Source: Ruminococcus sp. (GTDB lineage Bacteria; Bacillota; Clostridia; Oscillospirales; Ruminococcaceae). From it: a stretch of DNA of 36,334 nucleotides. Below the pieces are notes generated by a model. That model did not search any database. It saw nothing but the letters and a program-made list of their open reading frames with translations, and was not told where the DNA came from. The translations under genes were made by a program, and so were the position numbers. This document shows positions 1-7,329 of this stretch, in pieces (the stretch's first letter is position 1; each line of letters opens with the position of its first letter). The stretch is taken from the NCBI RefSeq assembly GCF_016287535.1, contig NZ_JAEFAJ010000036.1, positions 1 through 36,334 of the forward strand. The letters run 5' to 3'.

Positions 1-1
1 T

Positions 2-172
2 GGCGGCAAGGAGTACGCAAAGATAAGAATATCTGTTGATTACGCCCCCGACAGAGTAACCATCGTTTATTTAAGAAAGATAGATGACGACTTTACATTA
101 CAGATAAGCTATTACACAATTGCCGATGATGATTGTTCAGAGTTTGAGAGCAGATTTGAAGCGATAGACTGA
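2..172 (+). CDS. C-terminal fragment of an unknown protein
   Basis: An open frame enters from the left window edge and ends at TGA 170-172. It encodes about 56 residues, acidic near the end (DDDC, ESRFEAID), with alternating hydrophobic residues suggesting beta strands. I do not recognise a family. A strong terminator follows at 221-246, so this is the last gene of its transcription unit. Confidence 0.55.
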   Translation, partial: GGKEYAKIRISVDYAPDRVTIVYLRKIDDDFTLQISYYTIADDDCSEFESRFEAID

Positions 173-220
173 CCAGTAATTTGCAGTTGAAAATCAATTG
201 GCTTTTATTCTGATAAAATG

Positions 221-246
221 AAGCCTCGACTTTAAGTCGGGGCTTT
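221..246 (+). terminator. Rho-independent terminator of the leftmost gene
   Basis: AAGCCTCGACTT and AAGTCGGGGCTT form a 12-bp stem with one G-T pair and a very short loop, followed by TTTT. It separates the partial gene from the next promoter. Confidence 0.8.
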
Positions 247-292
247 TGCCTGCTTTCACAAAAATAAGCCTGTGGGATACTAAAAATTGCAC

Positions 293-321
293 TTGCAATT
301 GACAGTTTAAAGTGATATAAT
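293..321 (+). promoter_or_regulatory. SigA-type promoter for the ATPase/oxidoreductase operon
   Basis: The -35 is TTGCAA (293-298), the spacer is 17 bp and the -10 is TATAAT (316-321). The first start codon is at 364, so the leader is about 35 nt. The spoVS promoter at 12668 has the same -35 variant and spacing. Confidence 0.75.
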
Positions 322-363
322 AGAAATTGTAGGATTTTTCACAAGTGCTTAAAGAGGATAATT

Positions 364-1020
364 ATGAAAAATATTAAGATAATCACAGGTCATTACGGCA
401 GCGGAAAGACAAATTTTTCCGTGAATCTTGCGGTAAAAGCCGCGGTGGAGGGCAGGTCCGCAGCTATCGTTGACCTTGACATAGTAAATCCCTATTTCAG
501 AACTGCCGATTTCAGGGATCTTTTCGAGGAAAAGGGCATAAGGCTCATAGCTCCCGACTTTGCAAGGAGCAACCTTGATATCCCGTCGATACAGTTTGAC
601 GTGGTGGAGCTTGCCACCGATGAGGACTGCCTTATAATAGACGTTGGCGGCGACGACGCGGGAGCGGTCGCTCTCGGACGCTATGCGGAAGCCCTTGAGC
701 AGTTCAAAGACAGTATAGAGATGTATTACGTAATCAATCAGCGCCGCTACCTCACAAATACTGCTGAAGAGGTAACGAAGCTGATGTATGAGATAGAGGC
801 GGCGGCGCGTATGAAGCATACCGCCATTGTCAACAACACCAACCTCGGCTGCGAGACCACACTTGATATAATCGAGCAGTCACGCCCCTTTGCTGAGGAG
901 ACCTCGCGTATAACGGGACTTCCCGTCATATACACCGTATATCCTGAGGACATCGCCGGACAGTCGGATAAGCTAGACGTATTCCCGGCAAAGATATACG
1001 TAAAGCCCGTCTGGGGCTGA
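364..1020 (+). CDS. ParA/MinD-like P-loop ATPase linked to the 2-oxoacid oxidoreductase
   Basis: This 218-residue protein begins with a P-loop, GHYGSGKT (residues 9-16), has an acidic VDLD motif near residue 38 and a Walker-B-like IIDVGG near residue 95. This is the SIMIBI/CobQ-ParA ATPase pattern, here in a small single-domain form. An AGAGG ribosome binding site precedes ATG 364. It is the first gene after a good promoter, and a ferredoxin gene and three oxidoreductase subunit genes follow on the same strand. A role in maturing or loading cofactors of that iron-sulfur enzyme is an inference from position only. The long minus-strand frames opposite it are shadows. Confidence 0.8.
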   Translation: MKNIKIITGHYGSGKTNFSVNLAVKAAVEGRSAAIVDLDIVNPYFRTADFRDLFEEKGIRLIAPDFARSNLDIPSIQFDVVELATDEDCLIIDVGGDDAGAVALGRYAEALEQFKDSIEMYYVINQRRYLTNTAEEVTKLMYEIEAAARMKHTAIVNNTNLGCETTLDIIEQSRPFAEETSRITGLPVIYTVYPEDIAGQSDKLDVFPAKIYVKPVWG

Positions 1021-1023
1021 TGA

Positions 1024-1105
1024 AAATTCGGAATGCGGTATTCGGAATGCGGAATCAGGTATGGAATGACGTAATCCCGGATTCTGAATCCCGAATTCCT
1101 GATTT
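1024..1105. repeat. Short GGAATGCGG-type direct and inverted repeats
   Basis: ATTCGGAATGCGG occurs twice in tandem (about 1025-1051). Related units in the opposite sense (ATTCTGAATCCCGAATTCC) follow at about 1080-1100. The segment fills the gap between the ATPase and ferredoxin genes and has no coding potential. Confidence 0.5.
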
Positions 1106-1145
1106 GACCATAAATGAACATTTCATCTGAAAGGAGAAAAAGTGT

Positions 1146-1352
1146 ATGGCTAAAATGACAGTTATTACCGAGCGCTGCAAGGGCTGCGGTCTGTGTACGG
1201 CTGCCTGTCCCAAGAAGATCGTTGCGCTCCAGAAGGAAAAGCGTAACAAGAAGGGATATTTTTACGCAGAATGTACCGACCAGTCAGCCTGCATAAGCTG
1301 TGCAATGTGCGCAACTATGTGTCCGGACTGCGCTATCGTTATTGAAAAATAA
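1146..1352 (+). CDS. 4Fe-4S ferredoxin-type delta subunit of a 2-oxoacid:ferredoxin oxidoreductase
   Basis: This 68-residue protein has two classical CxxCxxCxxxCP clusters: CKGCGLCTAACP near residue 11 and CISCAMCATMCP near residue 48. It can therefore hold two [4Fe-4S] centres. Its size and its place directly before the alpha, beta and gamma genes match the delta (ferredoxin) subunit of the VOR/KOR family. That subunit passes electrons between the thiamine diphosphate site and free ferredoxin. AAAGGAG lies just upstream of ATG 1146. A separate stand-alone ferredoxin is unlikely given the context. Confidence 0.9.
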   Translation: MAKMTVITERCKGCGLCTAACPKKIVALQKEKRNKKGYFYAECTDQSACISCAMCATMCPDCAIVIEK

Positions 1353-1382
1353 TCTATATTCGTTGAAAGGAGCTGTTTAGCT

Positions 1383-2441
1383 TTGGAAAGAAATCTTATG
1401 AAGGGTAACGAGGCGCTGGCAGAGGCTGCTATCAGAGCAGGCTGCAAATGCTTCTTCGGATATCCTATCACTCCTCAGACAGAGCTTGCCGCTTATATGG
1501 CAAAGCGTATGCATAAGGCAGGCGGCGTATTCTTACAGGCAGAGTCCGAGATCGCTGCTATAAATATGGTACTGGGCGCTGCTTCAACAGGCGTTCGTGC
1601 AATGACATCATCGTCCTCACCCGGAATCTCACTGAAGAGCGAGGGCGTATCATACATAGCAGGTTCAGACCTTCCTGCTGTAATCATCAACGTAGAGAGA
1701 GGCGGCCCCGGTCTCGGCGGTATCCAGCCTTCACAGGCTGACTACTGGCAGGCTACAAAGGCACTGGGTCACGGCGACTTCCAGCTTCTGGTATACGCTC
1801 CTGCGTCAGTACAGGAAATGGTAGACTACGTAGTAAAGGCTTTCGACCGTGCCGACAAGTACCGTATGCCTGCAATGATCCTTGCAGACGGACTTCTCGG
1901 ACAGATGATGGAGCCTGTTACATTCCCGGAGATCAATCCTGAGGCTTATGACAAGAGCAGCTGGGCTGCAAACGGTCACAAGATGAAGAGAGAGCATCAC
2001 ATAATCAACTCCCTCTACCTCAAGCCTGATGAGCTTGAAAATTCTATCCTTGAGCGCTACAAGAGATACGAGATAATCAAGGAAACAGAGACAGAAGCGG
2101 AGCTTTATCTCACAGAGGACTGCGATATACTTGTATGTGCGTTCGGCGCAACAGCAAGAGTTGCGAAGTCTGCTGTAAACGACGCAAGAGCACAGGGCAT
2201 AAAGGCAGGTCTCTTCCGTCCCAAGACACTGTGGCCATTCCCTGTAAAGGAGATCAACGAGGCTGCAAAGAGCGCAAAGAAGCTTCTCAGCGTAGAGATG
2301 TCAATGGGACAGATGATAGACGATATCAAGCTCGCTATCAACTGCTCAAAGCCTGTTGAGTTCTTCGGAAGAACAGGCGGCGTTATCCCTTCACCTGCTG
2401 AGGTGCTGGGCGAGATCAAGAGAATGGGAGGTGCCCTCTGA
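1383..2441 (+). CDS. vorB: 2-oxoacid:ferredoxin oxidoreductase alpha subunit, VorB type
   Basis: This 352-residue protein starts with the family signature KGNEALAEAAIRAGC...FFGYPITPQ and contains the SSSSPGISLKSEG and GGPGLGGIQPSQADYWQ blocks of the pyrimidine-binding domain. Length and motifs fit the VorB/KorA alpha subunit of four-subunit enzymes that interconvert branched-chain or related 2-oxoacids and acyl-CoA with ferredoxin. The start is TTG 1383, because AAAGGAG (1366-1372) is 10 nt away, whereas the in-frame ATG at 1398 is 25 nt away. The stop overlaps the next ATG by one base. Exact substrate (2-oxoisovalerate, 2-oxoglutarate or aryl-pyruvate) cannot be read from the sequence. Confidence 0.88.
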   Translation: MERNLMKGNEALAEAAIRAGCKCFFGYPITPQTELAAYMAKRMHKAGGVFLQAESEIAAINMVLGAASTGVRAMTSSSSPGISLKSEGVSYIAGSDLPAVIINVERGGPGLGGIQPSQADYWQATKALGHGDFQLLVYAPASVQEMVDYVVKAFDRADKYRMPAMILADGLLGQMMEPVTFPEINPEAYDKSSWAANGHKMKREHHIINSLYLKPDELENSILERYKRYEIIKETETEAELYLTEDCDILVCAFGATARVAKSAVNDARAQGIKAGLFRPKTLWPFPVKEINEAAKSAKKLLSVEMSMGQMIDDIKLAINCSKPVEFFGRTGGVIPSPAEVLGEIKRMGGAL

Positions 2442-3214
2442 TGGCTGTAGTATTTGAAAGACCAAAGTCGCTCATCGACGTTCCTACACATTACTGTCCC
2501 GGCTGTACACACGGTATCGTACACAGGATACTCTGTGAAGTCATCGACGAAATGGGTATCGAGGGCGATACTATAGGAGTATGTCCTGTAGGCTGCTCAG
2601 TTATGGCTTACGACTACTTCAACTGCGATATGATCGAGGCTGCACACGGACGTGCTCCGGCTGTTGCAACAGGCGTTAAGCGTACAAACCCCGACAAGTT
2701 CGTATTCACATATCAGGGTGACGGAGACCTCGCCGCTATCGGTACTGCCGAGACTGTACACGTAGCTACAAGAGGCGAGAACATCGTCGTTATCTTCATC
2801 AACAACACTATCTACGGAATGACAGGCGGTCAGATGGCTCCTACAACACTTCCCGGACAGATAACACAGACCACACCTTTCGGAAGAAGCCCTGAGCTTG
2901 CAGGTTATCCCGTAAAGGTATGCGAGATGCTCTCACAGCTCACAGGTACTGCTTATGCAGAGCGTGTGGCAGTTGACAGCGTTCCCCATATCAAGGCTGC
3001 AAAGAAGGCTATCCGCAAGGCGTTCGAGAATCAGAAGGCAGGAAAGGGATTCTCTATCGTAGAGGTACTTTCCACCTGCCCCACAAACTGGGGACTCGCA
3101 CCTCTTGACGCTATCAAGAGACTTCAGGACGAAATGATCCCGTACTATCCTCTCGGCGTATACAAGGACGTAGAAGAGGGAGTATTCCCAAAGACAGAAG
3201 GAGGTAATGAGTAA
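2441..3214 (+). CDS. 2-oxoacid:ferredoxin oxidoreductase beta subunit (thiamine diphosphate binding)
   Basis: This 257-residue protein carries the thiamine-diphosphate motif: GDGDLAAIG about 30 residues before INN, then TIYGMTGGQM. Cysteines in CPGCTHG and CPVGCSV fit the beta subunit of VOR/KOR enzymes. The subunit performs decarboxylation of the 2-oxoacid or, run in reverse, reductive carboxylation of an acyl-CoA. It is translationally coupled to both neighbours by one-base overlaps. Subunit names differ between VOR and KOR nomenclature, so no symbol is given. Confidence 0.9.
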   Translation: MAVVFERPKSLIDVPTHYCPGCTHGIVHRILCEVIDEMGIEGDTIGVCPVGCSVMAYDYFNCDMIEAAHGRAPAVATGVKRTNPDKFVFTYQGDGDLAAIGTAETVHVATRGENIVVIFINNTIYGMTGGQMAPTTLPGQITQTTPFGRSPELAGYPVKVCEMLSQLTGTAYAERVAVDSVPHIKAAKKAIRKAFENQKAGKGFSIVEVLSTCPTNWGLAPLDAIKRLQDEMIPYYPLGVYKDVEEGVFPKTEGGNE

Positions 3215-3747
3215 TGGCTACTACAGAAATACTCCTCGCTGGCTTCGGCGGACAGGGTATCCTCTTCGCAGGAAAGATACTTGCATACTGCGGACTTATG
3301 GACAATAAGGAGCTTTCATGGCTCCCGTCTTACGGTCCTGAGATGAGAGGCGGTACCTGCAACTGTTCAGTTACTATTTCCGATGATCCTATCGGTTCAC
3401 CTCTCGTACTCACACCTCACCTTCTTATCGCAATGAACCAGCCTTCATTCGACAAGTTCGTAAGCTGTGTCCGTCCCGGAGGAAAGGTATTCTTCGACAG
3501 CTCCATGATCGAGGCTGATACGGACAGAACGGACATTGAGCTCTTTGGTATCCCGTCACAGCAGATGGCTGACGATAACGACCTCAAGGGCGGCTCAAAC
3601 ATCATACTTCTCGGCAAGCTCCTCAAGGAGACAAACATCTGCTCGCTTGAGACTATGCAGAAGGCTATCGAGAAAGTCGTACCGCCAAAGAAGGCAGCAC
3701 TTATCCCCAACAACTTCAAGGCTATCGACCTCGGCATGAACGCATGA
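3214..3747 (+). CDS. 2-oxoacid:ferredoxin oxidoreductase gamma subunit
   Basis: This 177-residue protein opens with GFGGQGILFAGKILA and contains PSYGPEMRGGTCNCSV, the diagnostic blocks of the gamma (CoA-site) domain of pyruvate/2-oxoacid oxidoreductases. GGAGG lies just before ATG 3214. It is the last gene of the operon, and a strong terminator follows within 10 nt. All four subunit genes are intact and in the order delta, alpha, beta, gamma. Confidence 0.9.
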   Translation: MATTEILLAGFGGQGILFAGKILAYCGLMDNKELSWLPSYGPEMRGGTCNCSVTISDDPIGSPLVLTPHLLIAMNQPSFDKFVSCVRPGGKVFFDSSMIEADTDRTDIELFGIPSQQMADDNDLKGGSNIILLGKLLKETNICSLETMQKAIEKVVPPKKAALIPNNFKAIDLGMNA

Positions 3748-3752
3748 TTTCA

Positions 3753-3784
3753 AAAGCTCCTGACATTAGTCAGGAGCTTTTTTA
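3753..3784 (+). terminator. Terminator of the oxidoreductase operon
   Basis: AAAGCTCCTGAC and GTCAGGAGCTTT form a perfect 12-bp stem with a 4-nt loop, followed by a T run. Confidence 0.9.
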
Positions 3785-3788
3785 GCAG

Positions 3789-3820
3789 TGTAGGGGCTGA
3801 TGCCCGCATCAGCCCGCAAG
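3789..3820. repeat. Dispersed hairpin repeat (GTAGGGG type)
   Basis: GGGCTGATG (3794-3802) and CATCAGCCC (3807-3815) form a perfect 9-bp hairpin with the edge GTAGGGG. Hairpins with the complementary edge CCCTACAA occur at 18485 and 23495, so this appears to be one member of a dispersed intergenic family. Confidence 0.55.
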
Positions 3821-3843
3821 AGCTTAATGATCCGCCTTTTTAT

Positions 3844-3873
3844 TTGACATATCTCCTGCCTTTGTGCTATAAT
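3844..3873 (+). promoter_or_regulatory. Consensus SigA promoter of the alpha/beta hydrolase gene
   Basis: TTGACA (3844-3849) and TATAAT (3868-3873) are separated by 18 bp, about 60 bp before the chosen start codon. Confidence 0.8.
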
Positions 3874-3935
3874 GTATATGCTGTGTTTCCGAAAAAGGCA
3901 CAGCAAGGATATGAGAAAAGCGGAGGATGATTTTT

Positions 3936-5000
3936 ATGGAAGTAATCAAAAAAATATTCAAGGTATTGGGCAGGATACTGCTTGTACTGCTCATACTTAT
4001 AGTCATCGCGCTTATAGTATGCTTCTTTTATCAGAAGTCGGCACAGAAAAAGGACAGGAAGCTCCTTGAGGACGGCGGCTACAAACACCTTTATTCCGCA
4101 GGGGACTACAACATGAACATAAACATCTACGGCGAGGGCAAGAACAAGATAGTAGTCATGCCGGGCAGCGGAGATGCCGAGTTCACCGTGAATATGAAGA
4201 AGTTCTCGGAGCACCTCAGCGATGATATAAGCCTTGTGGTCGTTACCCGTCCGGGATACGGTCTCTGCGAGGAGACCGACCATGAGGTAACGACGGAATA
4301 CATCGTTGACAGCACACGTACCGCACTGAAAAATGCTGGCGTAGAGGCTCCTTATATACTTATGCCTCATTCACTCAGCGGAATTTACGGCACCTACTGG
4401 GAGAACACCTACCCTGACGAGGTATCGGGTGTTATCTTCCTTGATACGGTAAACGACGCATATCCCGAAGTTCCGGAGGAAGAAATAAACGAGAATATCT
4501 CGGGAGCGGTTTTCCATATAGCTAAATTCTTGCAGAGATCGGGCGTAACAAAAGCTCTTAATGATATTATGCACAAAAGCGATGACGACGATGAATATGC
4601 AAAGTATGCAAATGCGATGTTCGAGATAAACCCCGCAGGCTTTTCAAAATCCTTCATCAGCGAGTTAAAGAATTTCAACAAGAATATGAAAACAGCGTGG
4701 GCTTCCATAAAGTCCAACGATATCCCCAAGATATACATTTCCACAAACTATCAGACTATCGACGATATCAGGGAATACCTGATGTTCATGGACGGAGAAG
4801 TTGACGAAGCGAAGGCACAGGAATGGTTTGAGGATGAGAAGTCCGCAGAGAATCAGGATTACTACAAAAAGAGGACAGAGTACATCAATAAGGTAGGTAA
4901 CTGCAGGGAAATAAACATTCCCGGAAGTCACTTCATCTACGAACAGAAGCCCGATGAAGTTGCAAAGACTATAAAGGACTTCGTTGACGGCATTAAATAA
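3936..5000 (+). CDS. Membrane-anchored alpha/beta hydrolase
   Basis: The start is ATG 3936 rather than 3927, because GGAGG (3922-3926) would abut 3927 but is 9 nt from 3936. The 354-residue product has an N-terminal membrane segment (about residues 13-31), then an alpha/beta hydrolase fold. That fold shows an oxyanion region (VVMPGSGD), TRPGYGLC, a nucleophile elbow MPHSLSG with Ser about 146, and a C-terminal PGSHF with a candidate catalytic His about 332. The first Gly of the usual GxSxG is Pro, seen in some family members. It probably acts outside the membrane. The substrate is unknown. It is monocistronic with its own promoter and terminator. Confidence 0.85.
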   Translation: MEVIKKIFKVLGRILLVLLILIVIALIVCFFYQKSAQKKDRKLLEDGGYKHLYSAGDYNMNINIYGEGKNKIVVMPGSGDAEFTVNMKKFSEHLSDDISLVVVTRPGYGLCEETDHEVTTEYIVDSTRTALKNAGVEAPYILMPHSLSGIYGTYWENTYPDEVSGVIFLDTVNDAYPEVPEEEINENISGAVFHIAKFLQRSGVTKALNDIMHKSDDDDEYAKYANAMFEINPAGFSKSFISELKNFNKNMKTAWASIKSNDIPKIYISTNYQTIDDIREYLMFMDGEVDEAKAQEWFEDEKSAENQDYYKKRTEYINKVGNCREINIPGSHFIYEQKPDEVAKTIKDFVDGIK

Positions 5001-5043
5001 AAAATCAAGCCCGGAAGCGGTGATATCACCGCCTTCGGGCTTA
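4995..5043. terminator. Bidirectional terminator between convergent genes
   Basis: Nested stems AAGCCCG/CGGGCTT and the palindrome GCGGTGATATCACCGC form one hairpin. It has a T run on both strands (TTATTTG on plus, GATTTTTTATTT on minus), so it serves the hydrolase gene and the minus-strand pair that follows. Confidence 0.85.
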
Positions 5044-5063
5044 TTTGCGCACTGCGCCGTTTA

Positions 5064-6014
5064 TTATCTGTGATGACCGCCGCCGCTGTGGGAACCGCCG
5101 TGATAGCCGCCGCCACCGCCGTGGAAACCGCCTCCGCGGCTTCCGCCGCCGCCGGAATCGATCCTTGTTTTGGTGGTATGTGTACCCTGGAAGATATCGT
5201 TTTTCACAGATAAGCCTGACATTCCTGATGCAAGATATATTCTCGGGTTGGTCTTGTGCTTGAATTTATAGTTCCTCTTTGTGACTAAGAATACTATAAG
5301 CGCGGTCAGAACTCCGACAAGATCTGCAATAAGAAGCCTGTGGAGCTTTTTTGCAGGCGGTATGCTCTTGGTGATGAATGTTTTTCCGTTTTTGATGTAG
5401 GTATAATCGTGATTATAGTAATCCCTGTCATCATAATAGGAGAGCCTCGGCTTGTCGGAATTGAAATCGGTGATGAATTTGCAGAAGCTCTTTATAGCCT
5501 TTCCTACCTTTTGGGGATCAATGGGATCTGAGGAGTAGGAGGACGGCAGATACTGGTCAATAGAGGAATAGATAGTTTCGAGGATGGGTTCTGTATACAA
5601 CAGGCAGGCCTTTCCGCTGTTTGAGATATAATCGTAAGCCGGACGCTTTCCGGAAATATCTATATAGTACAGCACACCGTCGGTATACTCGCCGAAAGCG
5701 GTATCGTAGGTGCTTGCCGCGAAATCCTCTATTGAAGAGTCGGAATGATATCTTTTGGTCTCGTCCGGAAGATAAATGAGGATATTCATTCTGTTTTGTC
5801 TCGCACAATCCCTGACAGTCTCATTCAGATCGCTCAGAAGAGACGGGTCGCTGTTATAGAGACCATGCTCGTCGATTATTCCGGACTTTGAGACATCATC
5901 GTCGGAAAACTCCACGTGCTGATTTTCGGAAGTAATGTTCGCTGCTATCAGGTTTGTGACTGCAAGGAATGCCGCGAACACAAGTACGATAAAAAGTGAA
6001 GATATCTTTTTCAT
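5064..6014 (-). CDS. YgcG/TPM-like membrane protein with Gly/His-rich tail
   Basis: This 316-residue protein has a signal or anchor segment at residues 5-25. An extracellular domain follows, with the TPM-like pattern IIDEHGLY, then DLNETVRD, then ILIYLPDE and DGVLYYID. A second membrane segment (LIADLVGVLTALIVFLV) is near residue 230. The last 35 residues are almost only Gly, Ser and His, ending GGGHHR, as in YgcG-type proteins. Its ATG overlaps the stop of the upstream gene (ATGA), so the two are coupled. TPM domains are linked to photosystem repair or phosphatase activity elsewhere; here the role is unknown. Confidence 0.7.
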   Translation of the reverse strand: MKKISSLFIVLVFAAFLAVTNLIAANITSENQHVEFSDDDVSKSGIIDEHGLYNSDPSLLSDLNETVRDCARQNRMNILIYLPDETKRYHSDSSIEDFAASTYDTAFGEYTDGVLYYIDISGKRPAYDYISNSGKACLLYTEPILETIYSSIDQYLPSSYSSDPIDPQKVGKAIKSFCKFITDFNSDKPRLSYYDDRDYYNHDYTYIKNGKTFITKSIPPAKKLHRLLIADLVGVLTALIVFLVTKRNYKFKHKTNPRIYLASGMSGLSVKNDIFQGTHTTKTRIDSGGGGSRGGGFHGGGGGYHGGSHSGGGHHR

Positions 6015-7075
6015 AGACTTATGATACCTCCGATAATCATACCCAGGACAGATACAACAGCGCCTATAGCGCAGCTGAACAGTGTCAGCTTGGCTTTTGA
6101 GAGCGGCGGAGTGCCTGCCAGCTTGCCTGTCTGTCCGTTTATAGCGAATTCATACACCTTGTCGTTGTATTTGTACGACATGAACCATACAGGCAGCATG
6201 GTGTACTTCCAGTCGGTCTGTGTGATGTTGTAGCTCTGCGCAAGGGGGGTAACGGAGGTATATCCTGAGATGCTTTCATTTACCAGAGAAGCGCAGGCTT
6301 GCTCTGAACGGGCTCTTATACGCGGGAACACCTGAGTCTTGTCCTCGTCGTACTTATCCGCGAAGAAGCCGCTGAGGTATGACATGGAGAAGTCCTCCAG
6401 CTCGTTGTAGTCAAATGGCTCGATTGATTCCATCAGCAGGTCGTCTATCTTGGTCTCTCCGTCTGCCGGAACACCTTTTGTAACGAGGTCGCCTCTGCGG
6501 ACAATGTGGTATGTACTGGTCTCGGTGTATCTGTAATTGCCGCTGGTCCAGCTCCTGACCTTCTTGCCGGTGCCGGAATAATCGACATTCACATGGCAGT
6601 CAGCCATCCAGAAGGGGACATAGAGACCGGTGAGCTTTTCTATCTGCTGTTCCGATTTGAAGTCGCTCGGTACGAACCAGCGCTTGCCGACCCATTGCTT
6701 GAAATTGAACACGGCGTGTTCCTTGGTGAGCTTGAAGCCGATGATCTTGTCCGGCTTATATTTGCCTCCCATTTTTCCGGCAAGGATGACCGGGTTATGG
6801 CAGTAATAGCAGAAGGTGGCGGTTTCCTTTTCTTCCGCCATTATCTCGGCGCCGCAGCTGTCGCAGCGGTAGAGGTGGGTATGATTCTCAAAATCCTCTT
6901 TTAGCTTCACCTCTTCTTTGGGTATGCTGTTTTCAGTTTTAGCGCAAAGCTGTTTTATTTCCTTGACCGTAAACGAACTGAGGCAGTATTCGCAGGACAG
7001 CATCTGTTTCTGCGGATCGAATTTCAGGTCTGCGCAGCAGTTCGGACAGGTATATTTTACTGATTCCAATGCCAT
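6011..7075 (-). CDS. Zinc-ribbon membrane protein, partner of the YgcG-like protein
   Basis: The chosen start is ATG 7075 because AAAGGAG lies just before it; the longer frame to 7162 lacks a ribosome binding site. The 354-residue product has one CPNC...CEYC zinc ribbon at residues 8-32 and a second CDSCGAEI...CYYCHNP near residues 71-95. A central domain with FWMADCHVNVDY and LPVWFMSYKYNDKVYEFAING follows, and one C-terminal membrane helix (about 330-350) ends it. This arrangement is typical of Firmicutes TFIIB-type zinc-ribbon membrane proteins of unknown function. It is the first gene of a two-gene operon. Confidence 0.75.
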   Translation of the reverse strand: MALESVKYTCPNCCADLKFDPQKQMLSCEYCLSSFTVKEIKQLCAKTENSIPKEEVKLKEDFENHTHLYRCDSCGAEIMAEEKETATFCYYCHNPVILAGKMGGKYKPDKIIGFKLTKEHAVFNFKQWVGKRWFVPSDFKSEQQIEKLTGLYVPFWMADCHVNVDYSGTGKKVRSWTSGNYRYTETSTYHIVRRGDLVTKGVPADGETKIDDLLMESIEPFDYNELEDFSMSYLSGFFADKYDEDKTQVFPRIRARSEQACASLVNESISGYTSVTPLAQSYNITQTDWKYTMLPVWFMSYKYNDKVYEFAINGQTGKLAGTPPLSKAKLTLFSCAIGAVVSVLGMIIGGIISL

Positions 7076-7245
7076 TATCTCCTTTCCTCTGCACCTGTGT
7101 GCGGAAGTAACCCTATAGACTATATCATGTGCCGGCACGGACCGACAAATATAGTTTACCATATTATACGGATTTTTTCAAGTAGAAAGCAGATAATATT
7201 TACATCATGCCGAAAAAAATAATTGTATCACAGGGCTGCTGATGC

Positions 7246-7274
7246 TTGACAAAACTGCCGAAATCACCTATAAT
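7246..7274 (+). promoter_or_regulatory. Consensus SigA promoter of the citrate synthase gene
   Basis: TTGACA (7246-7251), a 17-bp spacer and TATAAT (7269-7274) match the SigA consensus exactly, which suggests strong expression. Confidence 0.9.
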
Positions 7275-7329
7275 AAGTAATATATACTATTGATAGTACA
7301 AATCGTAATAATGAAAGGGATGACGATAG

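Noticed and set aside
7163..7168. TATAAT on the minus strand as promoter of the zinc-ribbon/YgcG pair
   Set aside because: No acceptable -35 at 16-18 bp could be found, so it was not listed as a promoter.
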